Shown: in pieces, positions 10,525-21,298 of the stretch | How the letters are laid out: the number at the start of each line of letters is the position of its first letter | Position numbering within the stretch: the stretch's first letter is position 1 | DNA from: Whalleya microplaca | Taxonomy: Eukaryota > Ascomycota > Sordariomycetes > Xylariales > Xylariaceae | Reading direction: 5' to 3' | Assembly: GCA_022497155.1 (NCBI GenBank) | Contig: MU385725.1 | Coordinates: 496,001 to 560,000, forward strand | Length of the DNA stretch: 64,000 nt | Notes under the pieces: generated by a model | What the model saw: the letters and a program-made list of their open reading frames with translations, nothing else | What the model was told of the DNA's origin: nothing | Databases searched by the model: none | Made by a program: the position numbers and the translations under genes

Positions 10525-11543
10525 GGGGGCCCTGGGTGAGCTTTACATGAGTGTCTACGGATATAATAGAATAGGGGTGACTTATATCGCCTCGCGGCTC
10601 GCTTCGGTGATGCCCGAATAAGGAGTTGCTACCTGCGACTTGATAGCTAGGCTATTTAGCTACAACCATAAGCTACCGCTTAACCAGGCGGATATCAAAC
10701 GGGGTCCAAGCCCGTTGCTATAAGACAGCCGGCCGTTTATAAGCCATGGCTTGCACTACATTGCTGGAGTCCCTCATGACTTACCGGAACCGTCCACATT
10801 GGTATTGGGATGGAACATAACATGGCGAGCTCGAAAAGGGGGGTATTGGGCCGTGTCTGGAGGACATTATACTGTACAGAGACAGTATACTTACTAGGGT
10901 ATCATCTTGAATATAGCGATATACCTATGCTATTCTATCTCATGGGATGATGGTACTGTACCGCTGATAGATTAATGGTCACGACACTTGATCATGTCAC
11001 GGAAGTACAACTGAAGAGTTACGATGCGTGATATGTTTTTCTCATTTGATCTCCACCACTGGTTCCTCGTACTAATCCCACAAAGTATCTCACTGAAGAA
11101 GCCACCAACGGGACATTGTGACTTTATACTTCAACTAGACCGACAGCTTTCTCCCTTAACTTCATTTCTTGATGCGCTGGAGGTGTGTAGGAGCGACGCT
11201 AGACACTCGATACTGGAAAGCTGGATTCTAGAGCATCTGAAACCAGATCTCTCTTGCGCAAGCCAGAATTATCCCCGGCCGATTCCTTGTGATCCCTTGT
11301 GTGTTGTAGCAATTCCATCCAGCCGACCAGAATCTTGTCTGTTCACTTCTTTTCGTTATATTCCCACGTTCTCAGTAACACCTAAGAGCACACGGTGGTT
11401 TGAGAGAGCCCGACGCCACTCCCCCGTATGCTGCGAAGGGGGTCGCTCGTCTCTGCCCCGGGCCTTCGACCTCACACTAAGTGGCTGGCGTCCTCGTAGT
11501 CACCAAAGCTCGTCCATAATCCGCCTACACAATCGAGCGTCAT
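10525..11543. other. intergenic, 1.0 kb
   Basis: A 188-codon plus-strand frame at 11024-11590 overlaps the end of the next gene and lacks any domain or codon character. I regard it as chance. Nothing else is seen. Confidence 0.5.
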
Positions 11544-12009
11544 TCACGATATATCGGCATCAATCGCCATCTCCGCATCCGCATCCTTAGCACCCTTCTT
11601 CTCCTCGGGAGCATCTAGCACACAACACATCGTTAGCCAGCTCTCCACCAAACCAACAAATCCCCTCTCCCCCCTCCCCCCTCCCCCTCTCCCTTCACCT
11701 CAGACATACAAGGAATCACATACCCTTCATCTCAACCTCCCCCTGAGCCCCAGCCCCCTGCGCCTTGCCCCGACTCAGCGCATACCCCATCTTGCGCTCC
11801 AGCTTGCGCAACTTCTTGGCGCTGCGCGCGGCGTTGGGCCCGCTGGTGGGCAGCAGCCCCGGGCGCGCGCCGCGCGTCGTGTCCGCGGCCGCGATCTTGT
11901 GGACGCCGGCGGCGGAGGCCTTGCGGCGCTGCTGGCGCAGCTTGGCTGCGCGCGCCGCCAGGCGGTTGCGCGAGGTCTTGTTGGGGTTCTTGACGGAGGC
12001 CGAGGGCAT
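11544..12009 (-). CDS. small basic protein, possibly Alb1-like ribosome biogenesis factor
   Basis: Two exons on the minus strand, 12009-11724 and 11614-11544, encode 118 residues. The intron (11615-11723) has GTATGT, a GCTAACG branch site and GTGCTAG; splicing changes the apparent end to EVEMKDAPEEKKGAKDAD and ends in an acidic tail. The N-terminus is very basic (KNPNKTSRNRLAARAAKLRQ), followed by GARPGLLPTSGP and SAKKLRKLERKMGYAL. The SxKKxRKxERxxxYA block recalls the C-terminal part of yeast Alb1, a nuclear 60S export partner, but overall similarity is from memory and weak. What is secure is a conserved-looking, nuclear-type, lysine/arginine-rich protein. Start ATG at 12009; an earlier frame start adds a non-conserved stretch. 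Confidence 0.75.
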
Positions 12010-12472
12010 TGTGGTGGTGGCGGTGGTGAAGGACGGTGGTAGGTATCTCAGTCTGGCCAAAAGGTCGTTTGGGATGCTTGCTCGGTTTGGTAGGTGGTAA
12101 GTCGTGGGAAGAGGAAGAGGAGGGGGGGACGGTGGTCAATTGGGTTTGTTCGATCTGGATGTCTGCTGAAATTTCAGCGGGGTTGGGTAGAGGGTGCGGA
12201 ATTCCTTCCGTGCTTCTGGGACTTACCTAAGCAAAGCATGGACTTCTATGCAAGAGTCGAAGTGAAATTCAGTAAAGAGGATTATGCATCAATAATGGCA
12301 TATCAGAATGCGGTAGAGTCCATCAATTTATAAAGACACTGCCTACTTGTAGAGATCCCTCTCCAAAAGGTTCAATATCAAATCATATTCGTTACCATGT
12401 ATTGATACTTGACGTTACTGCTTTATCTGTCGTCACCTCTAATCGCTAATTGAAAATTCGAGTTCGAGCCTG

Positions 12473-12936
12473 CAGCGCTTCCATCAAGTCAATTCAAGTC
12501 AAGTAAACCACCTTACTTGACTTGTATTAAGTCAAATCAACTAATTGTAATTTCGGATTGACTTGAGGCTCTTTGCAACTTGACTTAATAAGTAATACAC
12601 TAAATTACGAATTTTATTCCTGAACCCCTAAATTACATATTTAAACAGGTATGTTTATCCGGAGGTTTATCCGAAAGAAAGGAAAAATTATCTCCAAAAG
12701 ATAACTTAACACAGCAAAATTGTTACACAAAAGTCACGGACGTGATAGTGGTTAACCCTTAACAAGGATAATCAGCACAGGGTGTAAGGTGGCTGATAAT
12801 ATTAAATATTGAAACAAGGCCAGAAAACCTCACAATATATGGCTTATACTATGGCTTAGATAACTGGAAAAATAATTGACTAGTATCAAGTAAATCAAGT
12901 CAAAAATAAGCTTCTAGTTGATTTGATCAATCATCG

Positions 12937-12981
<45 letters not shown>

Positions 12982-13037
12982 TATATCAAGTCAATTCAAG
13001 TCAAGTCAAGTAATTAGTTGATTTGATGGAAGCGCTG
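12473..13037. mobile_element. hAT-like MITE with CAAGTCAA subterminal repeats
   Basis: The ends are inverted: CAGCGCTTCCATCAA at 12473 and its reverse complement, with one difference just inside, ending at 13037. Both sides carry arrays of TCAAGTCAA-type repeats reading inward. CAG-type ends with subterminal repeats are typical of hAT non-autonomous elements, but the 8-bp flanks (CGAGCCTG and GTCCGACG) do not match. No transposase frame. Two smaller relatives lie at 50672-50890 and 51075-51425. Confidence 0.65.
12937..12977 (+). repeat. poly(A) tract, 41 bp
   Basis: An uninterrupted run of 41 adenines inside the right half of the MITE at 12473-13037. It could be a slippage-expanded homopolymer or the tail of a nested retroposed insert. 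Confidence 0.9.
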
Positions 13038-13475
13038 GTCCGACGTTGTGGAATATGCCTGGTGACCCTTAACTGATGTGCCTAGATAGCCATATAGTAT
13101 ATTACCTACGAATCATATACGTAATCAAGTTGTACAGATACTACCTACTTACAGAGATACTTACCCAACCGTTCATTTGATTTGACGCCACTGCTTTATT
13201 TACCGTATCGCCTCCAGTCGTTGATTGGAGTATGAGGTCAGGATATTCAGAAGGAAATCTGACTGCCTGAGGCTGTGTCTAGCTACTAAGCAGACAGGCA
13301 GATCCGAGGAGACGAACAAATCCGCCTAATGCTTCACTGCACAGCCTGCTTAGACCTGCCATGGCCTCGGGGTATCCCAGAGTGTGATATAATGCCTTAG
13401 TTCCCCTCCTCTCTACCCTCCTCCTTCCTGGCTTATTACTATGGCAGAATGATTAGACTGTCTTGAAACTAAGCG

Positions 13476-16400
13476 ATGCCGGATGGTTTGAGTCTAGGCA
13501 AGCTACAGGCCGCGCTCGCCTCTGCAACCAACGAGGTCACAGTGGCTGCTGCAAACATCAATTTCGACTTCGCCTTGGTCAAATGTGAGGCACCACCGGA
13601 ATACAAACCTCTTGGCCAAAGTCTGACTCCTTACCGAAGAACCGAAGCCGAGTCTGGCTCTCAACACGTCACAGCGAGGAGACTGGGTGCACTATTTGAG
13701 GGCTTAATCCCAGATACCCCCCATTTACTAAGAACCTTTGGTAAAAGAGCCACCGAGATCTCCAGAGATACTGTAGTGCAGCCCCCACCCAATCCTATAG
13801 AGAAATGGATATTCTCTGACTATACTGGTATTGACTCGACATCTCTATGGGCTGCAGCAACCTCGAGTAAGGCAGCCTTGCCGATGTACCTCCTTGCATG
13901 CATGCTTGCTCGGGCTTGGAGTGACGAAGATGCCACTGTAACGAAGCCGTTACCACAGGTCTTGATTTGAAATAACAAAAGGCGTGAAAGGTAAAATACT
14001 TAGATTGATCGCTGGCTAGCAAGGAGAGACTATCTAAGGGACGGCGAAATACCGTCTTTTATATCTGAATAGCTTCCTAGTAAATGGAACTTGGTTGCCA
14101 AGCCACTAAAGGCCTTGGCAACCATCTGGTTGCCAAGCCATTATCCCTTGGCAACCATAAATCACGTGGTAGCTGGTTGCGGGGATATTCAGGAATGGGT
14201 GGTTGTAACAGCCACGTCTCTGTGGGTAGAGATTGTGGCCGAGAGAAGAAATGATATCGCAACCCGTATGCAGAATGGCGAGGCACTGCCTTATGCCTCA
14301 GCATCAGCGGCCGTGCAACAGAAGATTACCAGGGATCAACTTGCGAAGTGGGATGCAAGTGCTCGCGCATGGTTAAAAACCGCGGACATGACTAAGCTAA
14401 AGCAGAGGAAGCAATTCTTATTGATCGCCAACATTATAAGCCTTTCTATCAATGACGAAACCCGCCCCTATGAAAGCACTATCCCGGTTTTGAGTGAAGC
14501 TCTCAGCGCAATGCAGAATCTCATTGCTGGGGAACCCTTGGCTGTGAAGAATGGGTCAGTATTATTGGGGATTTCCGCTTGGCATATTTACCCAAATATG
14601 ATTGTCTTCAATGGGAAAGACGGAGGCAAATCAGTCGACATGAATGACCCTCTTGTCCATCCAGGAGGCGTTATCTCATTAGGATTGTCTGACTCTGGAC
14701 TACGAACTTCGCGTGGAGTATACTGGTCCCTCTCTCTAGCCAATCACATTTTTTACGGACGACCTGTTCACAAAACATCCGAGTTGAATCAAGATGAAAG
14801 CAGGTTGACCTTTACGGAACTACAAATGGTTATCATTGGCGCTATCTTGGGTAAATGGAAGATTCCGTCATCACAGACCTCTACCGTCCTTGATTTTCTA
14901 CTGCAAGTCATCTCCTCTATACACTACAAGAGAACATCAGACTTTGGTAGTTGGATGGAAATGTTCATTACCCCTATTACGCATTACTTCCAAGATGAAC
15001 TTGCTGCGGCGCCCCTTATATCTCTAGGGAGGCGACGAGAAGGATTTATTCCTTTAAGCCAGTATGATATGGACGTCAAACCATTCTTTGGACTTACTGA
15101 CTTGTCTGTCCTTCTCGGCCTTCTGAGCTCCCCAGAAAGCAAAGTCGAATTATTGCGAAGACTTGCAGATAGAGTTGAAAACCTTGGGCGTTTTGAGGCA
15201 TATATTGCATTCCGTGTTGATGAAAAATGGTACCTTGCTACAGCACTTCCAGTCAAGACTAAAGACAGAAAACCTATATTCGAAACTCCCGATGAAAGAA
15301 CGGCGACAAATAGAAAACGAAGACGCCAGAGCAGCCATTGCTGGTGGATAGATAGCCAGAGTGTGCAGCTGAAAACGTCACCATCAGAACAAGTTTTCCC
15401 GGCAAGTTGCCTACATTTCGACAAATGGATGGCAATGCTTTACTTCAAAGAGCCTGACAGGGGCCTGCACTTTCTTTTTGGTGATTATGATAATGCAGCC
15501 GTTTTTATACTTGACGAGCAGACCGACACGAGTCAACAACCCCAACCACCCTCCACGATACATGAAGATGTCATTTGGTGCATTCAACGTGACTTACTAC
15601 CTCCCAAAGCCATCAGGTATACCATAGAAAACTCCCCGGGTAATCTTCTACGTATTCTTGATTCTATTTCTTTCGGATCCCATATCTACAGAGATGTCAG
15701 CATGAATGGAGCTACGATATCTCCTGGGATCCTGACAGCCCCGTATCAGCAATTTTATTACCTTGATTCCTCCCCACGCACTTTACATGATGATAGGAGA
15801 CAACTTTGCAAACTCAGTAGAACCGACTTACAAATGATGGCCCTAGAATACATCGCATATTTCGACACGGGGATTCATTTATTGAAACAAGTCCATGGCA
15901 GTCGACGAATTTTGGGAATCTCGGTGGGGAATTCGATCTATATTCCTTCAAGAGTATGTTCATTCCGAAGAGCCTTGGACTATGAGCTTAACGTGACTAG
16001 TTACTCAATGACCCTTACTCTACCTGTCATCCATCTGGAATTAGTAGACTGCTTGGAAATTTGGGAAGACCTGGGCTGACACTAATGACGACCCCTGAGC
16101 GGCCTGAAGCCCGTGATATTAATCTCAACTCTTGGAGACTAGCGAGTAACGAGTTCAACGGTTCCCAGTTAGACTGTTTTAGCAGTACCTCTCTACATCT
16201 CTCGTTCACTGAATGGGTAGCGCCACTCTACCAGAGCAGCGCCGTTGGGCAGCATGGGTTTGAAGCTGTACATGCGGAAGCAGTGGTTTCAATCAGGGAT
16301 TCTGGCAGCTGGGTAGCTGACATTAGTATTATTGAAGCTCTCGACCATAAAGATGTCTACAGGCTACCGGAGGTTGGTGAACCATGTTCTCACCCACAGC

Positions 16401-16633
16401 CATCGAAACCACCAGATGGAGCCACATCTCTGGAAACTTGGGATCAAATTCTCGATTGCCCAGGGGGCGTTGTGGTCACGAGGTCGTCTAAGAACTGGGT
16501 AGCGCGAGTCGCAATTGTTGCCGTCTTAGCACAACATTGTAGACTGAAGCCGAAACGCATACACATATGCCCGGACCATGTCTGTTGGGAATGTCTCAAC
16601 CCTCCTGAAGCGAATGCGATTTATGTGTATTGA
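13476..16633 (+). pseudogene. conserved fungal protein of unknown function, split by a solo LTR
   Basis: The first part (13476-13936) opens with ATG and includes TARRLGALFEGLIPDTPHLL and SLWAAATSSKAALPMYLLAC. The second part resumes at 14216 with SLWVEIVAERRNDIAT. The two are joined exactly if the 274-bp LTR and one 5-bp target copy are ignored, and the inserted 279 bp is a multiple of three, but the LTR brings an in-frame TGA at 13968. The pattern fits a widespread ascomycete family annotated only as hypothetical (LGALFE..., A-x-S-x-W-V-E-I-V-x-E-R-x-x-x-I). A second break lies between about 15955 and 16045: the frame shifts to ISRLLGNLGRPGLTLM and continues through TSLHLSFTE, AVVSIRDSGSWVADI and VCWECLNPP to 16633. 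I could not place a phase-correct intron there, so a frameshift is likely. Function unknown. Confidence 0.85.
13937..14210 (+). mobile_element. solo LTR, family 1, copy B (274 bp)
   Basis: Same TGTAACGAAG...GGTTGTAACA ends as copies A and C. A perfect 5-bp duplication GCCAC flanks it (13932-13936 and 14211-14215). It contains two tandem copies of a hairpin unit GGTTGCCAAG...CTTGGCAACC, where copy C has one, which accounts for most of the length difference. It lies inside the coding sequence of the conserved gene at 13476-16633. Confidence 0.92.
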
Positions 16634-16983
16634 TGCGCATCACAAATTTCAAGAAACGGTAAAATGGCATATAGCAGCTAGGAGAGTCGGGGTTTCTCTC
16701 ATTCTTATGGCAATCATGCAAGGTTTAATATTCACTCTTTACAGCTTCATTAGCATATGGTTTACGTCTCCAATTTATCTATTTATTGCAACGGTATATT
16801 AGTAATACACGTACCATTTCTGTGGTGGTTTCGTTTATACATCAACTTGATTTCCATTAAGCGATCACCGTACTTCAATCATACCGCGTATACTTAATCT
16901 TATTGGTTTTATTCGTCACGCACATCGTATCTGTGGGCATGACTCCCAAGCAGTCCACGAACACCGCGACCTCGTACCACTAA

Positions 16984-17349
16984 GTGCATTTACGTGGTGC
17001 GGCGGTCGCGGATCTCGGGTTGGGGATAGCGCTAGCCACGGACATCATCGACGGCGCGCAGAAGACGCAGTGGGGCTCCCCGCACGTGCTCATGCACTGT
17101 ATGACCGGCATGTCGCGATCGCCGGCCATGATTATGGCGTACCTCGTGCACGGGGAGGACATGAGCATACGGCAGGCGCTGGGGCTGCTGGCGCGCACGA
17201 GGCCGAATGTGAGGCCGAATGGAGGGTTCTTGAGGTACTGGAGGGAGATGGAGAGAAGGGTGAGGGGTGAGGAGAACTTGAGTGTTGAGGTGTTGCCGCT
17301 GACGATAGGAGATAAGCTGGCGCTGCTGGGAATTGATGAGGTCAGTTGA
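16984..17349 (+). pseudogene. dual-specificity phosphatase, 5'-truncated
   Basis: The frame contains VLMHCMTGMSRSPAMIMAYL, a full HCxxGxxRS phosphate-binding loop with its following helix, and then ALGLLARTRPNVRPNGGFL, the usual end of a DUSP domain. The N-terminal half of the domain (substrate pocket and general-acid Asp loop) is missing. An in-frame TAA sits at 16981 just before the frame, which has only a GTG at its start. Either an upstream exon joins at the AAG near 16984 and I cannot find it, or the gene is truncated. The GC-rich composition contrasts with the AT-rich sequence before it, which suggests a sharp breakpoint. Confidence 0.7.
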
Positions 17350-17715
17350 GGTGGGATGAGTCTTTCTGTTTGGGATATTGACTTTGGTCTCATATGAAAC
17401 GGATCTTAGAAGAAACTCTGTTGAGGGCAGTGGCTCTATTTCGTTAGGTTATGGTAGCGCTTTTCGTCCTACGTAGGCTCGTAGTGGCCTCCTTTTATTA
17501 TCTACCTGCGCCTGGATGATATAAGTGGAATCTAGAAGTAGAACTACGGAATCCTGGACATGTTTTATGAAGTTCAAGTTTGCTTGAGTTTCAGATTACT
17601 CACTTTTAGTAAGTCGGAAAAGGGGAGGGTGGATGTCTCGTAGTGATGATAGGTAAGAGGCATCATGATAGTACTTTCTTAATATTTTACTTTTATTTAA
17701 TAACTCAATGGTGCT
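17350..17715. other. intergenic, nothing seen
   Basis: 366 bp between the phosphatase fragment and the 3' end of the ferric reductase gene. No frame or repeat of note. Confidence 0.5.
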
Positions 17716-19695
17716 CTACCACTCGAGTCTGTCATCGCAGGTCAAACTGACATCATATCGCTCATTTCCCTGCCAGATCTTTGGGCCTGAGTTGCAAGAG
17801 GCAACTATACTTCTCAAGTCACTAATCATGCCGCCAGGTCCGCTGGCATACACAGTTGTGGGCCCTCTCACGGTGCCGTCAACAAACTCTTTCACCATCG
17901 TATGAAGGTTCGGATGCCTATCAAACCCCTCGCCGCCGATTTTCTGGACGTCGATAGACGAGTTGGTCTGAGTGCCCTTGAGCGATGAAGAAGACGATGA
18001 GCAACAGCCTGAGGCCTTCACTGTTGTGTGGTCCTTCTCCGATGCATCATCTTTGAGTGATGTAGTCCTACTACTCGCCTCTCTTGTGACGTAGATATGT
18101 ATATCGATATGGTGCGACTTTGCTGCCCTGTGTATTGTGTTGAGCTCCTGCTCTACCCAATGCGTATCCTCCTTCCTCCTAATTGCCCAGACTAGCTGGA
18201 TCTTTCTATCCTTTACTACCGGCTGCTCTATTATTCCAAGTAGCACCGGCAAGACGTATGTGATTCCAGTTCCACCAGCCACGCACAGAACATTAACATC
18301 AGGCGTCAAGGTCTCTGTTATTGTGTCACCGTAGCATCCTGATAGTATTACAGGCGTTGTGGCACTCGATGCCTCTGTAAGTTTCTTCAGGGCTAACTTC
18401 GCAACTTTCTTAGTCTCTCCTTGTTTAGCTCTAAAGATGTACGAATGAGAGACGACACCATTCTGAACACTCGGCAGATTCAATGGCGTGAAAGGATGCG
18501 ATTGCCATATACTACACTCTGTGAAACAGAGATAGAAATGCTGTCCTACTTTCCATGCATCGTGTGGCTGGGTAAAGTCCAGTCTCACGACGTCGCCATG
18601 TTCGATGTCGGTGAAATGCCTCAGTGAAGCATGTGCTGCCTTGAACCCCATGGAACCATCAGGTAGATATTGGTAGTGAATTAGTGCTGATCTTATAAGC
18701 CTAACTCCACGATCTAGGAACCAGATGGCCAATCCCGGGATCAAAAAGCAATTCAACTGCTTCCAATGGCCCCAACAGGCTCCAATATACACCATGGCTA
18801 ACACGTAGTGCGACTTGCGGAAGAACTCGTAACCAGTGAGCCTAATACCCCATGGGGTGCTCAAGGCAAAGAGAAGGAGGAGCAAAATCATTGCGACAAC
18901 ACCCCATATCATGTACAGTTGTTTAATCCATTCAACCGCGGTGGTTGGCTGTGGTTGGTATAGTCTGACCTCGACGATGGTCCAAGTAATAGTGTGTAGT
19001 GACCCCTGAATTACTATAATATAGCCTAGCCATCGGTGCAGGAAGTTAAAATTTTGGTATGGAACACCTGTAAGCAAGGAGAGTATTGATTCTCTGCTTG
19101 CTAGCAAGACGGATAGTGGAGTGAGCGCGTAAGCTAGTATGCCGACCCGGTCTGACCATGGTCCCATACTGGTTCTCACATTGTAGAGATTCGGACTGTT
19201 CTTTACGGGGGTTACCCAGGTCTGGTAGGTAATACCGGCAAAGCTCCAGATCAACAAATAGCCTGACAAGACAGCTAGAATAAGTACTTGAAGTCGTGTT
19301 GTTCGGCCAAAGATAGATCGGACTGAGTCCGGTAGTAAGTAATAACGAATATGTGCTGCAGCCGTCCTCCTCAGCCGTGATCGACGGGAAGTTATCGCGG
19401 ATGATTTTTCGCTATCGATGAGACCATGAACAACCTCATCGGCGTGGGGCGATGGCCAAAGACGCCTTCCAATAGCCCATAAGAAGAGTATTCCGCCAAT
19501 GGTCGCCCAAAGGATGCCGGAGTAAAGCATCCCCAAATCATGAGATCCGTAAACTTGGTCCAGATAAGCGCATGATCCAGCATCGTTCGTACACGGAATC
19601 GATCTGTCGACGTAACCCCAGTGTGGCTCCAGGCTATCCGCCTCGCTCATATTCTGGATATGGCGAGCGATCAAGTGGTTCTCCAGGGTCGCCAT
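17716..19695 (-). CDS. ferric/cupric reductase (FRE family, NOX-like)
   Basis: Plasma-membrane metalloreductase that moves electrons from NADPH through FAD and two hemes to extracellular Fe3+ or Cu2+. A single exon encodes 659 residues. The N-terminal external part has HWGYVDRSIPCTNDAGSCAYL; multiple membrane spans follow, with two His pairs spaced 14 apart for the bis-heme (FLHRW...SLHTI at about 220/234 and SHYVL...WGHW at about 296/310). The FAD motif HPFTPLNLP is near 400 and the NADPH-binding AGGTGITYVLP near 473. A Ser-rich insertion (CCSSSSSS) with acidic and basic patches precedes the last strand. The ATG at 19695 is chosen; the longer frame starts at GTG and lacks family similarity. 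It is divergent from the CTR gene at 20640, fitting joint copper uptake. Confidence 0.93.
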   Translation of the reverse strand: MATLENHLIARHIQNMSEADSLEPHWGYVDRSIPCTNDAGSCAYLDQVYGSHDLGMLYSGILWATIGGILFLWAIGRRLWPSPHADEVVHGLIDSEKSSAITSRRSRLRRTAAAHIRYYLLPDSVRSIFGRTTRLQVLILAVLSGYLLIWSFAGITYQTWVTPVKNSPNLYNVRTSMGPWSDRVGILAYALTPLSVLLASRESILSLLTGVPYQNFNFLHRWLGYIIVIQGSLHTITWTIVEVRLYQPQPTTAVEWIKQLYMIWGVVAMILLLLLFALSTPWGIRLTGYEFFRKSHYVLAMVYIGACWGHWKQLNCFLIPGLAIWFLDRGVRLIRSALIHYQYLPDGSMGFKAAHASLRHFTDIEHGDVVRLDFTQPHDAWKVGQHFYLCFTECSIWQSHPFTPLNLPSVQNGVVSHSYIFRAKQGETKKVAKLALKKLTEASSATTPVILSGCYGDTITETLTPDVNVLCVAGGTGITYVLPVLLGIIEQPVVKDRKIQLVWAIRRKEDTHWVEQELNTIHRAAKSHHIDIHIYVTREASSRTTSLKDDASEKDHTTVKASGCCSSSSSSLKGTQTNSSIDVQKIGGEGFDRHPNLHTMVKEFVDGTVRGPTTVYASGPGGMISDLRSIVASCNSGPKIWQGNERYDVSLTCDDRLEW

Positions 19696-20639
19696 CTCGT
19701 CCAGCTGGTCCTGCCGGCAAACAACCAAGCCAGGACGATGTTGATCTTGCGTGACCGGAAGACAGCGAGACCCGAGGGGAAGGAAAGTTTTAAGGTTTAA
19801 AGCGTGATGTCCGTCATGTTGATCATTCGCCGTTGCAGGAGCCACTCTCTATACATATGTAGAAAGAGTGCGACGCGATCTGGGGCGCCGTTCGACGTCG
19901 CACCCGTCGGCTAGCAAGATGGCACACGCGGGTTCTCCATTGTAACAACCTGCTACCTCCGTCATGCTCAGGCATATCGTCAGAAACTTGCTCAAACAAT
20001 ACCACCGCAGAAGTTCTTAACGAGGCGTGCCAAGCCTTGGAACAGACGCTGCGGGATGCCTTAAACTACTAGAGGAAAGCTTGAGAATAATTGAGCACGT
20101 TTTCCAGGGGTCTCGTATAGATCCACTATAGCTTGGCGAGCAAGCATCTATTCACAATACCACCAATCATAGTTGAACCAACACTACCTTCTAAGGCGTC
20201 GGGCCGTTGCTAATGGACAAAGTTCGTCGGGCACGCTCCACTTCGGCCAGTTCGTTCAATCTCTGTCCTGCCAACTTAAACCTGAGGGTTCGCCACTTGC
20301 CGAGGGACCAGATCCATGGGAGATACACGTAAAGGCCGCCAACAGGTTTGTCCTTGTATATGTGCGGCTGCGTGGTCCTTCCAATAGTTCGACGTCGACG
20401 TCAACTTTCCTAAAAGGCTGAATCTTGCTCTTATATGCTCGACTTGGGCTGGGTCCTCTGACTGTATTGAAAATATTGTTTTATCTGATCATTCGTATGT
20501 CGCAAACATAAGAAACCGACATTATCCTGTTCACTGTTGTCAAGCGGCGTAGACTAGTTCTGTTGCGGGCTTTCTCATGATCCTCCGAATAACGAGCAAC
20601 GATTGACTAATTTTACCGGCCGCGTAAATTGAACCCAAG
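19696..20639. promoter_or_regulatory. shared upstream region of reductase and copper transporter
   Basis: About 0.94 kb separates the two divergent start codons. It carries TTGCTCA (about 19990) and TTGCTC (about 20415), close to but not exact matches for the yeast Mac1 copper-response core TTTGCTC. Co-regulation is inferred from the arrangement and function. The motifs alone are weak evidence. Confidence 0.4.
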
Positions 20640-21298
20640 ATGGATCACGGCAATATGGATATGGGGAGCAATGCGACCTGCACACATTCGGTTTGTCTGG
20701 CCAATCATTTTTAACTAAGGCAGAACAGACAATACTGACAAGCACGGCAGATGGTCTGGAACTGGAACACCATTGGTGCATGTAAGGAGTCTCGTATCTG
20801 ATGGAAGTAGCTATTGGCGTTGACAACTCTATAGGCTTCTTTGCCGAATCATGGCGTATTGGAAATGATGGGATGATGGCGGCTTCTTGCATTGGCGTCT
20901 TACTCCTTGTTGTCTGCCTCGAGCTTCTCCGCCGCCTCGGAAAGGAGTATGATAATTTCATATTGCGGCAATTCCAGCAGCATGTCGCAGCACAAATCCA
21001 CGGATCAAGGATCAACGACACCGATACATCGAGTCTTGGAGCACAAGCTGTCACCTTCCGAGCAACACCCTTGCAACAGCTAATCCGCTCTATCATACAT
21101 GCCGTATCATTCGGCCTTGCATATATTATTATGCTGATAGCTATGTCTTTTAATGGGTACATTATTATCTCGATTATAATTGGCGCTGGAATTGGAAAGT
21201 TTCTGTGCGACTGGATGATTCAGAAAGTGTCTATTGGGGGAAGTCAACAAGCGAAAGGTTCCAGCGAGTTGGATGAGCCGTCTGTATGCTGTGGTTGA
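20640..21298 (+). CDS. CTR-type high-affinity copper transporter
   Basis: Trimeric Cu(I) importer of plasma or vacuolar membrane. Three exons, 20640-20690, 20751-20781 and 20835-21298, give 181 residues. Intron 1 has GTTTGT...TTAACTAAG...CAG and intron 2 has GTAAGG...CTATAG; both keep the family sequence intact (MDHGNMDMGSNATCTHS then MVWNWNTIGACFFAESW). Hallmarks: an N-terminal Met/His copper-capturing segment, three membrane spans, the MxxxM filter (IIMLIAMSFNGY), the GxxxG packing motif (GAGIGKFLCDW) and a Cys-Cys near the C-terminus (VCCG). The second exon is only 31 nt. It is transcribed away from the metalloreductase at 17716-19695, which would supply Cu(I). Confidence 0.93.

Noticed and set aside
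11024..11590. 188-codon plus-strand ORF
   Set aside because: No domain, random-looking composition, overlaps the last exon of the minus-strand basic protein.
13937..14210. LTR segment as an intron of the host gene
   Set aside because: It has TG...CA ends, a 5-bp target duplication and two other genomic copies; no splice sites at its borders.
17716..19845. Longer N-terminus for the ferric reductase
   Set aside because: The extension starts with GTG and has no family similarity; ATG at 19695 fits the usual N-terminus.
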